Shown: one piece after another, positions 36,729-45,760 of the stretch | Layout of the letters: the number at the start of each line of letters is the position of its first letter | How positions within the stretch are numbered: the stretch's first letter is position 1 | NCBI RefSeq assembly: GCF_000621445.1 | Contig: NZ_JHYI01000013.1 | Coordinates: forward strand, 1-64,000 | Direction: 5' to 3' | DNA length: 64,000 nucleotides | Source: Alkalihalobacillus bogoriensis ATCC BAA-922 | GTDB lineage: Bacteria > Bacillota > Bacilli > Bacillales > Bacillaceae_F | Position numbers and translations under genes: made by a program | The notes under the pieces: model-generated | The model's input: the letters and a program-made list of their open reading frames with translations, nothing else | Told to the model about the DNA's origin: nothing | Databases searched by the model: none

Positions 36729-37729
36729 ATCTTCGGCACCTCCAAATTAAAATGCTCATAAACAGCTGGTGTCACCAGTCTGCCTCTCGGTGTTCGTTGC
36801 AAGAACCCAATTTGAAGTAAGTATGGCTCATATACTTCCTCAATCGTATCAGATTCTTCTCCAATCGTCGCTGAAATCGTATCGACCCCAACAGGACCAC
36901 CTTTAAACTTTTCAATAATCGCCATTAATAATTTATGGTCAATTTGGTCTAATCCTAAGCGGTCCACTTGTAATCGTTCAAGTGATTGATGTGCGACTTG
37001 TAGCGATATCGTTCCATCACCTTCAACTTGAGCAAAATCACGAACTCGTTTCAACAAACGATTGGCAATTCGAGGTGTTCCCCTTGAACGCCTTGCAATT
37101 TCAACAGCACCGTCTTCATCAATTGGAATTGTTAAAATTTCAGCTGAGCGTTTTACGATCTGTGTTAATTCTTCTTTTGAATAATATTCAAGCCTCGCTA
37201 GGACACCAAATCGATCACGAAGGGGAGCAGAAAGCATACCCGCTCTTGTCGTTGCCCCAACGAGTGTAAAGGGAGGTAAATCAAGCCGAACTGAACGTGC
37301 CGTTGGACCTTTACCAATGACAATATCTAAACAAAAATCTTCCATCGCAGGATATAACACTTCTTCCACCATTCGATTTAATCGATGGATTTCATCAATA
37401 AACAGAACATCCCCAGGCTCTAATGCCGTTAATATAGCAGCTAAATCTCCAGGGCGTTCGATAGCGGGGCCTGAAGTTGTCCTTAATTGTACATTCATTT
37501 CATTGGCAATAATCGCAGATAACGTTGTTTTCCCAAGTCCAGGAGGTCCATATAATAAAACATGGTCTAATGCTTCTTCTCGAAGCAGAGCAGCTTGAAT
37601 AAAAACACGCAAATTTTCTTTCACTTTTTGTTGACCAATATAGTGTTGTAAATCTCCTGGTCGAATTCCACTTTCCTCAACGACATCATCTTGAAATTGA
37701 GACGTGGCAGAAACAATTCGTTCTTCCAC
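36725..37729 (-). CDS. ruvB: Holliday junction helicase RuvB
   Basis: 334-residue AAA+ motor of branch migration. Walker [10 protein letters not shown] at 61-69, Walker [12 protein letters not shown], sensor 1 LVGATTRAG, arginine finger in LRDRFG, and the C-terminal winged helix with RTPRGR. It is 16 nt after ruvA. Confidence 0.98.
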   Translation of the reverse strand: MEERIVSATSQFQDDVVEESGIRPGDLQHYIGQQKVKENLRVFIQAALLREEALDHVLLYGPPGLGKTTLSAIIANEMNVQLRTTSGPAIERPGDLAAILTALEPGDVLFIDEIHRLNRMVEEVLYPAMEDFCLDIVIGKGPTARSVRLDLPPFTLVGATTRAGMLSAPLRDRFGVLARLEYYSKEELTQIVKRSAEILTIPIDEDGAVEIARRSRGTPRIANRLLKRVRDFAQVEGDGTISLQVAHQSLERLQVDRLGLDQIDHKLLMAIIEKFKGGPVGVDTISATIGEESDTIEEVYEPYLLQIGFLQRTPRGRLVTPAVYEHFNLEVPKI

Positions 37730-37745
37730 TTGCTCCCCTCCTTTA

Positions 37746-38336
37746 TCACATTAGCATAAGTTGTAATGCCCGTTTTATATATTGATCTGTTGACATAGTT
37801 TCTTTTTCTAACTGAGGTAGTACTTTTTTAATTTCTTTATCCACGTACCCTAACGCCTTTAATGCTTCAATTGCTTCTTCTAAATCGGTTGATTTTTGTT
37901 CTACTTGCTCAGCGAAAAGCGGTGCATCACTTGAAAATTCAGCAAGCTTTCCTTTTAAGTCTAAAATCATTTGCCTTGCTGTTTTCTTTCCAACTCCAGG
38001 AAACTTCACTAAAAAATTTTCATTTTCCTGTTCAATGGCTGTAACTAAATGGTCTGGTTGGCCTGAGGCTAAAATCGCAAGCGCACCTTTTGGTCCAATC
38101 CCTGATACGTTTAATAATTTTTCGAACATTTTTCGTTCTTCGCGTTGTAAAAATCCATATAAGCGAATAACATCTTCTCTCACGTATTGGTATGTATATA
38201 TTTTAACTTGCTTGTTTCGGTATGATTCAAAAACAAACGGATTTGGACAAAAAATTTGGTATCCAATCCCTCCCGTTTCAACGACAACATATTGTGGGTC
38301 AATAACCTCTAACTTCCCATTTACAAATTCGATCAT
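37746..38336 (-). CDS. ruvA: Holliday junction protein RuvA
   Basis: 196 residues: N-terminal OB fold ([20 protein letters not shown]), two helix-hairpin-helix motifs ([14 protein letters not shown] and [20 protein letters not shown]) and the C-terminal three-helix domain that contacts RuvB (from about 145). It binds the four-way junction and loads RuvB. Confidence 0.97.
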   Translation of the reverse strand: MIEFVNGKLEVIDPQYVVVETGGIGYQIFCPNPFVFESYRNKQVKIYTYQYVREDVIRLYGFLQREERKMFEKLLNVSGIGPKGALAILASGQPDHLVTAIEQENENFLVKFPGVGKKTARQMILDLKGKLAEFSSDAPLFAEQVEQKSTDLEEAIEALKALGYVDKEIKKVLPQLEKETMSTDQYIKRALQLMLM

Positions 38337-38408
38337 GCTAGTTCTCTCCTTCTACATACGAACATCATTTCTATGTTATCATATCTTAGGCTAAGAAGTG
38401 AAAAATTA

Positions 38409-38580
38409 AGAAAAACGCGGAGCGTCTTTTCTTTCAAGCGAAGTGCGGAGCCCTGCCCGCTTTTAACAGTGAACCCCAAGTGCTCTTCCTGGGGTGAAAC
38501 GCGCAGGTGCGCAGCCTTCGCTCTTCTTGAAATAGCTTTCAAAGCTTCACTGCTACACCAAATTTTTTATACTCTCTTAT
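38409..38580 (+). repeat. R1 intergenic repeat, full copy
   Basis: Full R1 between ruvA and bofC. The core hairpin is CCCCAAG...CTGGGG, here with one change in the loop side (TTCCTGGGG), and all other landmarks are kept. The ORFs called across it are shadows. Confidence 0.87.
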
Positions 38581-38590
38581 CTTCAAAGAA

Positions 38591-38634
38591 AAAACAAAAG
38601 GTATGTCTTTTTGTACAGACACACCTTTTGTTCT
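38591..38634 (-). terminator. Terminator of bofC
   Basis: Minus-strand AACAAAAGGTGTGTCT and AGACATACCTTTTGTT pair (15 of 16) around GTACAAAA, followed by a T-run. Confidence 0.85.
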
Positions 38635-39207
38635 TTACATTTCTTGAACTGCATACTTTTCAAATGTTTGTAATAGCTCTTCAAAATTTTCTCGCGATAT
38701 CACCGGTATTCCTTCTTTAAGTCGGGAATGCTGGTGACTTTTTAATTTATTCGTATTGATTTGAAAAAAAGACTGGATGATATTTTCATGGTCAGGTTTA
38801 CCTTCATAAATATTTAAATACCCTTCATCTGAAATTCCAAAATAACCATTAATTTTTAGTAATGGAGAAATATCATTTACTTCTTGTTTAAAATAAATTT
38901 TTTCTTCGTTTTGATCAACTAAATCCCAGCCTTCGTAAAAAGCCCAAAAATCCTCCATCGACCAAATTGTTTCTTGAACCGTTTCTTCGCTTACTTCGCC
39001 ATCTAAATAAACCCGCTGCAAAATGACATCGACTGTTTTAGGAGCCATAACGGGTTGCGCTTCTTCTATCGCCTGAATGTCTTCGCTTGTATTCGAAATC
39101 GATTCCGTATTAACGGCCACAAGAACAGCAATGACGATCGCTGTCGCAAACAAAACAATTGTGACCTGTCCACTTACTACTCCTTTTATGATTTGACGAA
39201 TCTTCAT
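38635..39207 (-). CDS. bofC: Intercompartmental signalling factor BofC
   Basis: 190 residues from ATG 39207, which follows GGTGGTG. Signal/anchor helix (about 13-33), then the BofC domain with VILQRVYLDGEVSEETV, SMEDFWAFYEGWDLVDQ and GYFGISDEGYLNIYEG. In B. subtilis BofC is made in the forespore, secreted to the intermembrane space and restrains SpoIVB in the sigma-K checkpoint. It sits next to ruvA as in B. subtilis. Confidence 0.9.
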   Translation of the reverse strand: MKIRQIIKGVVSGQVTIVLFATAIVIAVLVAVNTESISNTSEDIQAIEEAQPVMAPKTVDVILQRVYLDGEVSEETVQETIWSMEDFWAFYEGWDLVDQNEEKIYFKQEVNDISPLLKINGYFGISDEGYLNIYEGKPDHENIIQSFFQINTNKLKSHQHSRLKEGIPVISRENFEELLQTFEKYAVQEM

Positions 39208-39380
39208 CAAAATCACCACCGATACAAAATAAGATTTTTCTATTTGTAGCTTCTCCATGTAAAAACAGTTTTATCCACTTCTTTAGGATTAATTTTGAAG
39301 AAAAAGATTTTTTTAAATGATAGCTTTTGTATGAGAATATTTTTTTTACGATGGTTAATAATAGAAAAGCAAAATAAAGG

Positions 39381-39413
39381 AAAAAAAGAGTAGAGATGAA
39401 ACATCTCTACTCT
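39381..39413 (-). terminator. Terminator of the coxA-like gene
   Basis: Minus-strand AGAGTAGAGATG and CATCTCTACTCT form a perfect 12-bp stem with loop TTT, followed by seven T. Confidence 0.9.
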
Positions 39414-39424
39414 AACCTTACTTA

Positions 39425-40612
39425 TTATCGAGAACGTTCAAACGGTCGTTGAACGGCATTTCCTAAATCATTTAACATTTCGGTAAAAGTGGCACCGACT
39501 TCGTCCCAAGCAGCTCCACCACGTAAACGGTCATCAATGTCTCGAACACGAGTGACGGCATCTCTGTCTGTTACGACATGGACTGTACGGTCTTCATCCA
39601 TATCTTGGACCGTTTTTCTAACTTTGTCACGAACATCATCATCATTAGAGTTGACAGCAACAACAACAACATCGTCATGAACAACTACACGACTGTCATC
39701 AATGTTGTCAATACCATCGACACGTTCTTGAATACGTTGAACTGTACGACCATCATAGTCTTCGTGGTAATTAGCAGCTGTTGTACCAGCTTGTCCACGT
39801 TGACCTTGTGTCCCCTGTTGACCTGTCATACCACGTTGGCCTTGTGTTCCTTGTTGGCCTGTCATACCACGTTGACCCTCACGATTTTGGTCACGAAGGA
39901 TTCCACGGTCATCTACCATTCCAGGACGGTCACCTGTAATTCCTGTATGGTTACCTGTAGCACCTGTTGTACCACGTCCTTGACCAGTCATACCTTGGCC
40001 TGTTTGACCTTGCTCACGAGCACCAAACATGTTTTGACGGCCACCAAATCCGTCATGACCAGCACCAACACCATGTCGTTCACCTAAACGATGAGCTCCT
40101 TGACGTGTATCATGACCAATATTACCAGTTGTTCCAAATCCACCACGACGATCATTTGCTCCTAATTGACCTCCAGCAATTGTATCGCCACCGCGTTGAT
40201 TTAAGCCAGCAGCACCTTGACCAGTTCTGCGACCCGTTCTATCATTACGAGTAAACATATCTGTTATAGGACCTTCCCCAGTCCATCGAGCTCCAGTTGT
40301 CCCCTGTGTTCCGGCAGTTCCATGACCTACGCCATGTGCTCTATCATGCGTTAATCCTTGCGTTCCAGCACCTCGGCCTAACCCATGAGCGCCACCTTGA
40401 CCATAACCTTGAGTACCTTGGTTTAAGCCAGTACCATGTGCACCTGCTCCCGCTCCATGCATACCTTGAGTTCCTTGAGCACCAAATCGTTCTGTATGCC
40501 CTTGACCTACTTGATTTGCACCCATATCACCTGCTTGGTTATCTACACCACAACCTGCTAAGCCACCTACAATCATTGTTGCTGCTGTTACTGTAATCGC
40601 AAATTTTCGCAT
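39425..40612 (-). CDS. YhcN/YlaJ-family spore lipoprotein with Gly-rich insertion (CoxA-like)
   Basis: 395 residues from ATG 40612 after AAAGGAGG. Signal peptide with lipobox GGLAGC makes it a lipoprotein. Residues about 25-275 are low-complexity, rich in Gly, Gln, Thr, His and Arg, with a tandem QRGMTGQQGTQG pair. The last 110 residues form the YhcN/YlaJ domain (RIQERVDGIDNIDDSRVVVH, then DDVVVVAVNSNDDDVRDKV). The position beside safA and bofC is that of B. subtilis coxA (yrbB), a cortex-associated spore protein of about half the length. The low-complexity expansion is the odd feature. Confidence 0.85.
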   Translation of the reverse strand: MRKFAITVTAATMIVGGLAGCGVDNQAGDMGANQVGQGHTERFGAQGTQGMHGAGAGAHGTGLNQGTQGYGQGGAHGLGRGAGTQGLTHDRAHGVGHGTAGTQGTTGARWTGEGPITDMFTRNDRTGRRTGQGAAGLNQRGGDTIAGGQLGANDRRGGFGTTGNIGHDTRQGAHRLGERHGVGAGHDGFGGRQNMFGAREQGQTGQGMTGQGRGTTGATGNHTGITGDRPGMVDDRGILRDQNREGQRGMTGQQGTQGQRGMTGQQGTQGQRGQAGTTAANYHEDYDGRTVQRIQERVDGIDNIDDSRVVVHDDVVVVAVNSNDDDVRDKVRKTVQDMDEDRTVHVVTDRDAVTRVRDIDDRLRGGAAWDEVGATFTEMLNDLGNAVQRPFERSR

Positions 40613-40717
40613 TTTTTTAAAGCCTCCTTTCAACAATTATGATGTGTTCTAAATCGAGTAATTACTCTGTTAGATGTAGGAAACGTTGTTTAAAAACTGG
40701 AGATCTAACTTTATAAA

Positions 40718-40754
40718 CAAAAAAGACGCAAGGTATGAGCCCTACGCCTTTTTA
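40718..40754 (-). terminator. Terminator of safA
   Basis: Minus-strand AAGGCGTAGG and CCTTGCGTCT pair (one G-U, loop GCTCATA), followed by six T. Sits between safA and the coxA-like gene. Confidence 0.8.
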
Positions 40755-40770
40755 CTTCTTACCTATTTAC

Positions 40771-41904
40771 TTAATCATCAAGGTCATCATCAAACTCTTC
40801 AAATTGGTTCGGTCTCATAGGGCCACTTGCTGGTGGAACTGGTGCTCCGTATCCTGTTGGTGGAACAGGTGGAAACCCTGCTGGTGTTGTTGTTTGCGGA
40901 AACGCGCCAGTTTGCGGTGGCATTGGCATTTGCCCAAATTGTGCTTGTTGATGCATAGTTTGCCCAAAATTTGGTTGCCCTTGTTGAGCCATGCTTTGAC
41001 CAAACTCTTGTTGAGGTTGTTGCGTCATAGCCTGTTGCCCAAACCCAGGTTGTGCTTGTGGCATTCCATAAGGCTGGTTAAATTGTTGTTGCCCATATCC
41101 ATACATCGGTTGCTGTTGTTGCATATATGGCTGTTGTGTATATTGTGGTGTGTAAGTATGTGGTTGTTGTGGTTGAGAACCATACATTGGTGCTGTTGGT
41201 TGAGGTCCACAACCGCAGTCAGGTTGACTTTGATAAGGACTTACTTGCGGAAAATAAGGTTGTTGTATTGGACTACCACAACCTGGCATTACTGGTGATA
41301 CATACATTGGTGGGCATGGTTGCGCTTGTGGATAAGGAACCATTGGTGGTGCTGGTTGGGCAACTGGTTCTGTGACAGGTGGCTTTGATGGCATTTTTGG
41401 TTTCTCCATGACAGGTGCCTCCTTGGTGATTGGTTTCTTTGGAGCTTTTGGCACTTCTGGCTTATGCTCAACTTTCTCCTTTACCACAGGCTTTTTTGGT
41501 GGTACAGGCGGTTTTTTCATTTCCTTCTTTTGTGGTTTATAAATATGAAAGTTCATGTTCATTTCTTGCTGCTGTGTGACTTCCTTTTTTTGAATTGGTT
41601 GTACTGGTGGCATTTTTGGCATTTCAAATTTTGGAGCTGCTGGTGGTTTCGGTTGCTCTTTTGGTTTTGGCTGTTCTTTTACAATCGGCTGTTCTTTCTT
41701 TACCGGAGAGATGGGAGCTTCTTTTTTAGGTGCTTCTTTTTTTACCGGAACGCTCCCTGTTGGTACTTTAATCTTCATTCCAGGCATAATCATGTCTGGG
41801 TTCGATAAATGACTGTTGACTTGTTTAAGCTGTTCAAAATCGACATTATACTTTTCAGCTAACTTCCATAGTGTTTCACCTTTCTGAACGATATGAATCT
41901 TCAC
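40771..41904 (-). CDS. safA: Spore coat morphogenetic protein SafA
   Basis: 377 residues. GTG at 41904 follows AAGGAGGG; the longer ATG frame lacks a site. An N-terminal LysM domain (2-48: IHIVQKGETLWKLAEKYNVD, then LSNPDMIMPGMKIKVP) binds cortex peptidoglycan. The rest is a long Lys/Pro-rich stretch followed by a Pro/Gln/Gly/Tyr-rich tail with several cysteines (PGCGSP, PDCGCGP), suited to cross-linking in the inner coat, where SafA recruits coat proteins. Context nadA-safA-coxA-bofC is as in B. subtilis. Confidence 0.92.
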   Translation of the reverse strand: MKIHIVQKGETLWKLAEKYNVDFEQLKQVNSHLSNPDMIMPGMKIKVPTGSVPVKKEAPKKEAPISPVKKEQPIVKEQPKPKEQPKPPAAPKFEMPKMPPVQPIQKKEVTQQQEMNMNFHIYKPQKKEMKKPPVPPKKPVVKEKVEHKPEVPKAPKKPITKEAPVMEKPKMPSKPPVTEPVAQPAPPMVPYPQAQPCPPMYVSPVMPGCGSPIQQPYFPQVSPYQSQPDCGCGPQPTAPMYGSQPQQPHTYTPQYTQQPYMQQQQPMYGYGQQQFNQPYGMPQAQPGFGQQAMTQQPQQEFGQSMAQQGQPNFGQTMHQQAQFGQMPMPPQTGAFPQTTTPAGFPPVPPTGYGAPVPPASGPMRPNQFEEFDDDLDD

Positions 41905-42030
41905 CTTAGTCCCTCCTTGAAGCAATTCTTTACATACTATGCATGTGTAGGCAAAATGGAACACAATATTATAAAGTGCTTATTTTGATGTACTCAGCAC
42001 AATCTATGCTCAAAAAAAGGAGTTTATACC

Positions 42031-42070
42031 AAAAAAGGAGTGATGCTGTATATTTCACAAACATCACTCC
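42031..42070 (-). terminator. Terminator of nadB-nadC-nadA
   Basis: Minus-strand GGAGTGATG and CATCACTCC form a 9-bp stem around a 16-nt loop, followed by six T. Confidence 0.85.
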
Positions 42071-42078
42071 TAACTCGT

Positions 42079-43182
42079 TTACGCACGATCCAACATTCTC
42101 TGAAGTGCCAGGCTCGCATCTTTTGCAATTTGTTTATCCACTTTAATCTCATTCATCACAGTTCCATTCTCGATTGATTCCAAAGACCATAGTAAATGAG
42201 GTAAGTCAATTCGATTCATCGTTAAACATGGACACATATTTGGATTTAAGGACACGACGGTTTTATCATCATGCTGTTGTGCTAACCGCTTTACTAAGTT
42301 CATTTCTGTTCCTACTGCCCATTTCGAGTTTGATTCTGCTTTTTTTAACGTTTCAATAATATAATGTGTTGATCCAGCAAAGTCTGCTTTTTGGACAACC
42401 TCATGTGAACATTCTGGATGAACGATAATATTCATATCTGGATCACTTTTTCGTAATGCTGCTATATTTTCAACCGTAAATTTCTCATGGACAGAACAGT
42501 GCCCTTTCCATAAAATCACTTTAACATCTTCTATATTCCCTTCATATTCTAACACAGAAGCTAATGGGTCCCATACAGCCATATGCGCTAATTCAATCCC
42601 TATATCGAAAGCGGTATTTCTCCCTAAGTGCTGGTCCGGTAAAAATAAGATTCTTTCTTTTTGTGTAAATGCCCACTCAACCATTTTTTTTGCGTTTGAC
42701 GAAGTAACTGTTGCCCCACCGTATTTTCCACAAAAGGCTTTTATAGCTGCTGTACTATTTACATATGTCAAAGGTAAAATCGTATCTGAAAAAAGCTGTT
42801 GTAGTTGCTCCCACGCCCGGTTTGTTTGATCAATATCGGCCATGTCAGCCATAGAACAGCCTGCACGCATATCAGGTAAGATAACCTTTTGATGATCACT
42901 TGTTAAAATATCAGCCGTTTCCGCCATGAAATGTACTCCACAAAAGACAATATAATCAGCATCATCATTTTTCGCTGATTCTTGAGCTAATTGCAATGAA
43001 TCTCCTGTTGCATCGGCAAACTGAATCACTTCGTCTTTTTGGTAATGATGTCCGGGAATATATAATCGATTTCCAAAGCTCGCTTTAATTTCCTTTATTC
43101 TCTTTTCCATTTCTTCCACTGACATATTTTTATAACGCTCTGGTAACATTGATGGTGTTTCAAGTATTTGTAAAATACTCAT
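42079..43182 (-). CDS. nadA: Quinolinate synthase NadA
   Basis: 367 residues; joins iminoaspartate and dihydroxyacetone phosphate to quinolinate with a [4Fe-4S] cluster. Cluster ligands are expected at Cys109 (RAGCSMA), Cys229 (GHCSVH) and Cys319 (NMCPC), in line with the long Bacillus-type NadA. HHYQKDE and EIKVDK ends are intact. ATG overlaps the nadC stop (TAATG). The cluster probably gets its sulfur from the neighbouring NifS. Confidence 0.97.
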   Translation of the reverse strand: MSILQILETPSMLPERYKNMSVEEMEKRIKEIKASFGNRLYIPGHHYQKDEVIQFADATGDSLQLAQESAKNDDADYIVFCGVHFMAETADILTSDHQKVILPDMRAGCSMADMADIDQTNRAWEQLQQLFSDTILPLTYVNSTAAIKAFCGKYGGATVTSSNAKKMVEWAFTQKERILFLPDQHLGRNTAFDIGIELAHMAVWDPLASVLEYEGNIEDVKVILWKGHCSVHEKFTVENIAALRKSDPDMNIIVHPECSHEVVQKADFAGSTHYIIETLKKAESNSKWAVGTEMNLVKRLAQQHDDKTVVSLNPNMCPCLTMNRIDLPHLLWSLESIENGTVMNEIKVDKQIAKDASLALQRMLDRA

Positions 43183-44018
43183 TATTTCATTCCCCCTTTT
43201 AAATTAAAGCTTATATCTAATGCTTTGACTGAATGCGTAAGAAAACCAAGTGAAATATAATCGACCCCACAATGAGAGTAATCCCTTAAATTTTCGAGCG
43301 TGATTCCTCCCGAAGCCTCGGTCACAATATGAGGCGGAACAAGTTTTATGAAATGCTCCACTTCATTTGGTTGACGATTATCAAACATAATGACATCAGC
43401 TTTCGCTTCAATGGCTTCTACTACCTGTGTTTCTGTTTCCGTTTCAACTTCAATTTTCACCATATGGCCAAGCTGTTGTTTTACTCTTTCTACTGCTTTT
43501 TTTATACTTCCACAAGCCGTGATATGGTTGTCTTTTATCATCACTCCATCATATAAACCGATTCGATGATTATATCCACCACCACATAATACAGCATATT
43601 TTTCAAACATTCGTAATCCTGGTGTTGTTTTTCTTGTATCACATATGCGTGTATGGTCACTCGACAATGTTCGAACTGCTTCATTTGTTAATGTGGCAAT
43701 GCCACTCATTCGTTGGACTAAGTTTAAGATGACACGCTCGCCACTTAATAACGATGAAATAGGACCAGAAACAGATGCCACAACCGTACCTTTATCTACC
43801 CATTGGCCATCCTCTACATAAGTTGTCACTTGAATACTTGAATCAATGAGTTCGTATCCTTCTGAAATAATAAATAAACCAGCGACAATACCTGATTGCT
43901 TCACAATAAAATCACCTGTTCCGACTTTTTTCTCAAAAAGCACGGATGTTAAGTCCCCATGTCCTATATCTTCAATAAAAAATTGTTGCAGCTGTTCCTT
44001 CACTAACAATCGGTTCAT
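43182..44018 (-). CDS. nadC: Nicotinate-nucleotide pyrophosphorylase (carboxylating)
   Basis: 278 residues; turns quinolinate and PRPP into nicotinate mononucleotide. [54 protein letters not shown] and [11 protein letters not shown] are diagnostic QPRTase motifs. It lies between nadB (10-nt gap) and nadA (1-nt overlap). Confidence 0.97.
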   Translation of the reverse strand: MNRLLVKEQLQQFFIEDIGHGDLTSVLFEKKVGTGDFIVKQSGIVAGLFIISEGYELIDSSIQVTTYVEDGQWVDKGTVVASVSGPISSLLSGERVILNLVQRMSGIATLTNEAVRTLSSDHTRICDTRKTTPGLRMFEKYAVLCGGGYNHRIGLYDGVMIKDNHITACGSIKKAVERVKQQLGHMVKIEVETETETQVVEAIEAKADVIMFDNRQPNEVEHFIKLVPPHIVTEASGGITLENLRDYSHCGVDYISLGFLTHSVKALDISFNLKGGMK

Positions 44019-44028
44019 CCAATCACTC

Positions 44029-45606
44029 CTATACTGAAAGCTTTTCTTGACAATTTGTTGTAACTAACGGCTTTTCAGAACCCCCGCTAAAATAAATTGT
44101 TTTATGTTTCCATTTACGTTCATGAGAATTTGGGTAATCGGTTCGATAATGTCCTCCCCTGCTTTCTGTTCTTTCCCAAGCAGCAAGCGCAATGAGGTAC
44201 CCAACCGTAAGCATATTGCAAATTTTTTGCTGTTCTAACGTTGTAGTAAAGTTTTTCAGATGTAACATCGCAAAGCGGTACGTCGTAAACCACGAAAGTG
44301 CTTCTTTCAAACTTTGCCGTGTCCGAACAATACCTACACCTTTTGTCATCACTTCTTTAATTTCCAACTCCGATGGCAAATGACCAATTTCCCGTGTTGC
44401 TTTTTCTGTCGCAGGAACGAAAAAAGAAGAGATCTGTTGTTTTCGCAAAATTTCTTTCGCTATTTCAGCAGCAAAAACTACACATTCCAATAAAGAATTA
44501 CTTGCTAACCGATTGGCACCATGAACACCTGTCCTTGCCACTTCTCCAACAGCATAAAGGCCAGGTATACTTGTTTCTCCTTTTTCATTCGTGACAACTC
44601 CACCCATCATAAAATGAGCACCAGGAGCAATCGGAATCCGATGATGCTTCAAATCAATGCTTGCTTTTTCACACATAGTCGCAATGGAAGGGAATCGAGT
44701 TGTGAAATGCTCAATATTCGAAATATCTAAATACAATAATTCGTTCTTACATAAATGTTCATTTATCGCTCTTGCAACAACGTCTCTAGGAGCAAGGTCT
44801 TCTAATGGATGTTTGCCAGCCATAAGAAAATCTCCTTTTTCTGTTACGATTCTAGCTCCCTCACCCCTGACAGCTTCAGAAACTAACCCAATCCCTTTTG
44901 ATGACTTCACTAACATTGTTGGATGGAATTGAACAAATTCCATATCTGCTATTGTTGCACCTGCTCGATAGGCCATCGCGATGCCATCTCCTGTTGCTTG
45001 TTCGCTATTTGATGTAACCTCATATAATTGTCCAATACCACCTGTTGCAAGAATGACAGAGGGAGCTATATACGTTGTTTTTCTCTCTTCGCTATTTTTT
45101 GTGTACACACCGATACAAGTTCGATTTTGAATTAGTATGTCTATCGCAAATTCATGTTCTATAATTGTTGTTTTTTCTTTTACCCGTGCTAGTAATTTCA
45201 TTACTAACTCTTTTCCCGTTGCGTCACCACCTGAATGAAGGATTCTTCTTCTGCTATGAGCCCCTTCTTTTCCAAGTGCATAAGACCCATCTTTACAACG
45301 GTCAAAATCAATTCCTTTGTTAATCAAGGAGTCAATCACAGACGGACCTTGTCTCACAAGAAACTCTGTCATTGTTTCATCATTGTGATAGCAACCGGCG
45401 CGAATCGTATCAAAAAAATGGTCTCTCCAGTCATCATCACCTGATATCGCTGCAGCAATCCCACCTTGGGCCAACACTGAATTACTGTCTGTCACACTTG
45501 ACTTTGTGATTATTATCACATTCTTTGTCACAGAAAGAATGTCGGCAGCCATTAAACTAGCAAGTCCACTTCCGATAATAACGACATCTGCTTTTATCAC
45601 GGTCAT
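44029..45606 (-). CDS. nadB: L-aspartate oxidase
   Basis: 525 residues; FAD enzyme making iminoaspartate, first step of NAD synthesis. Dinucleotide motif VVIIGSGLASLMAA at the N-terminus, HSRRRILHSGGDATGKELV, FVQFHPTM, GAHFMMGGV and TGVHGANRLASNSLLECVVF. The frame is open to 45714, but ATG 45606 follows GGAGG with 8-nt spacing and gives the family length. First gene of the operon opposite nifS-niaR. Confidence 0.96.
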   Translation of the reverse strand: MTVIKADVVIIGSGLASLMAADILSVTKNVIIITKSSVTDSNSVLAQGGIAAAISGDDDWRDHFFDTIRAGCYHNDETMTEFLVRQGPSVIDSLINKGIDFDRCKDGSYALGKEGAHSRRRILHSGGDATGKELVMKLLARVKEKTTIIEHEFAIDILIQNRTCIGVYTKNSEERKTTYIAPSVILATGGIGQLYEVTSNSEQATGDGIAMAYRAGATIADMEFVQFHPTMLVKSSKGIGLVSEAVRGEGARIVTEKGDFLMAGKHPLEDLAPRDVVARAINEHLCKNELLYLDISNIEHFTTRFPSIATMCEKASIDLKHHRIPIAPGAHFMMGGVVTNEKGETSIPGLYAVGEVARTGVHGANRLASNSLLECVVFAAEIAKEILRKQQISSFFVPATEKATREIGHLPSELEIKEVMTKGVGIVRTRQSLKEALSWFTTYRFAMLHLKNFTTTLEQQKICNMLTVGYLIALAAWERTESRGGHYRTDYPNSHERKWKHKTIYFSGGSEKPLVTTNCQEKLSV

Positions 45607-45630
45607 CTTCATGACCTCCTTTATATTACA

Positions 45631-45716
45631 CCTGTCTTGACACCTATATTTACATAAATTTAAACTAGTGACAAGAGTTTTTTTCTGCCATGATTGATTA
45701 TGAACAATAATCATGG
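45631..45716. promoter_or_regulatory. Divergent nadB / nifS control region with probable NiaR boxes
   Basis: Two related cores lie 30-40 nt apart: CTGTCTTGACACCT near 45632-45645 and, on the other strand, ACTCTTGTCACTAG (45679-45666). Each embeds a -35 hexamer: TTGACA (plus strand, toward nifS) and TTGTCA (minus strand, toward nadB), so the promoters face and overlap each other. An inverted repeat CCATGATT...AATCATGG (45688-45716) lies in the nifS leader. In B. subtilis NiaR represses both units with nicotinic acid; binding here is inferred. Confidence 0.6.
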
Positions 45717-45760
45717 TCCCATACTAGTAGAAAAAATGGCTATGAGAAAAGAGGCGCGTA

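Noticed and set aside
39578-40596. Several plus-strand ORFs antisense to the coxA-like gene
   Set aside because: Low-complexity DNA of the real gene has few stops in other frames; these frames lack ribosome sites and sensible composition.
45688-45716. Inverted repeat in the nifS leader read as a terminator
   Set aside because: Only 8-bp arms with a 13-nt loop and no T-run; a protein site or chance is more likely.
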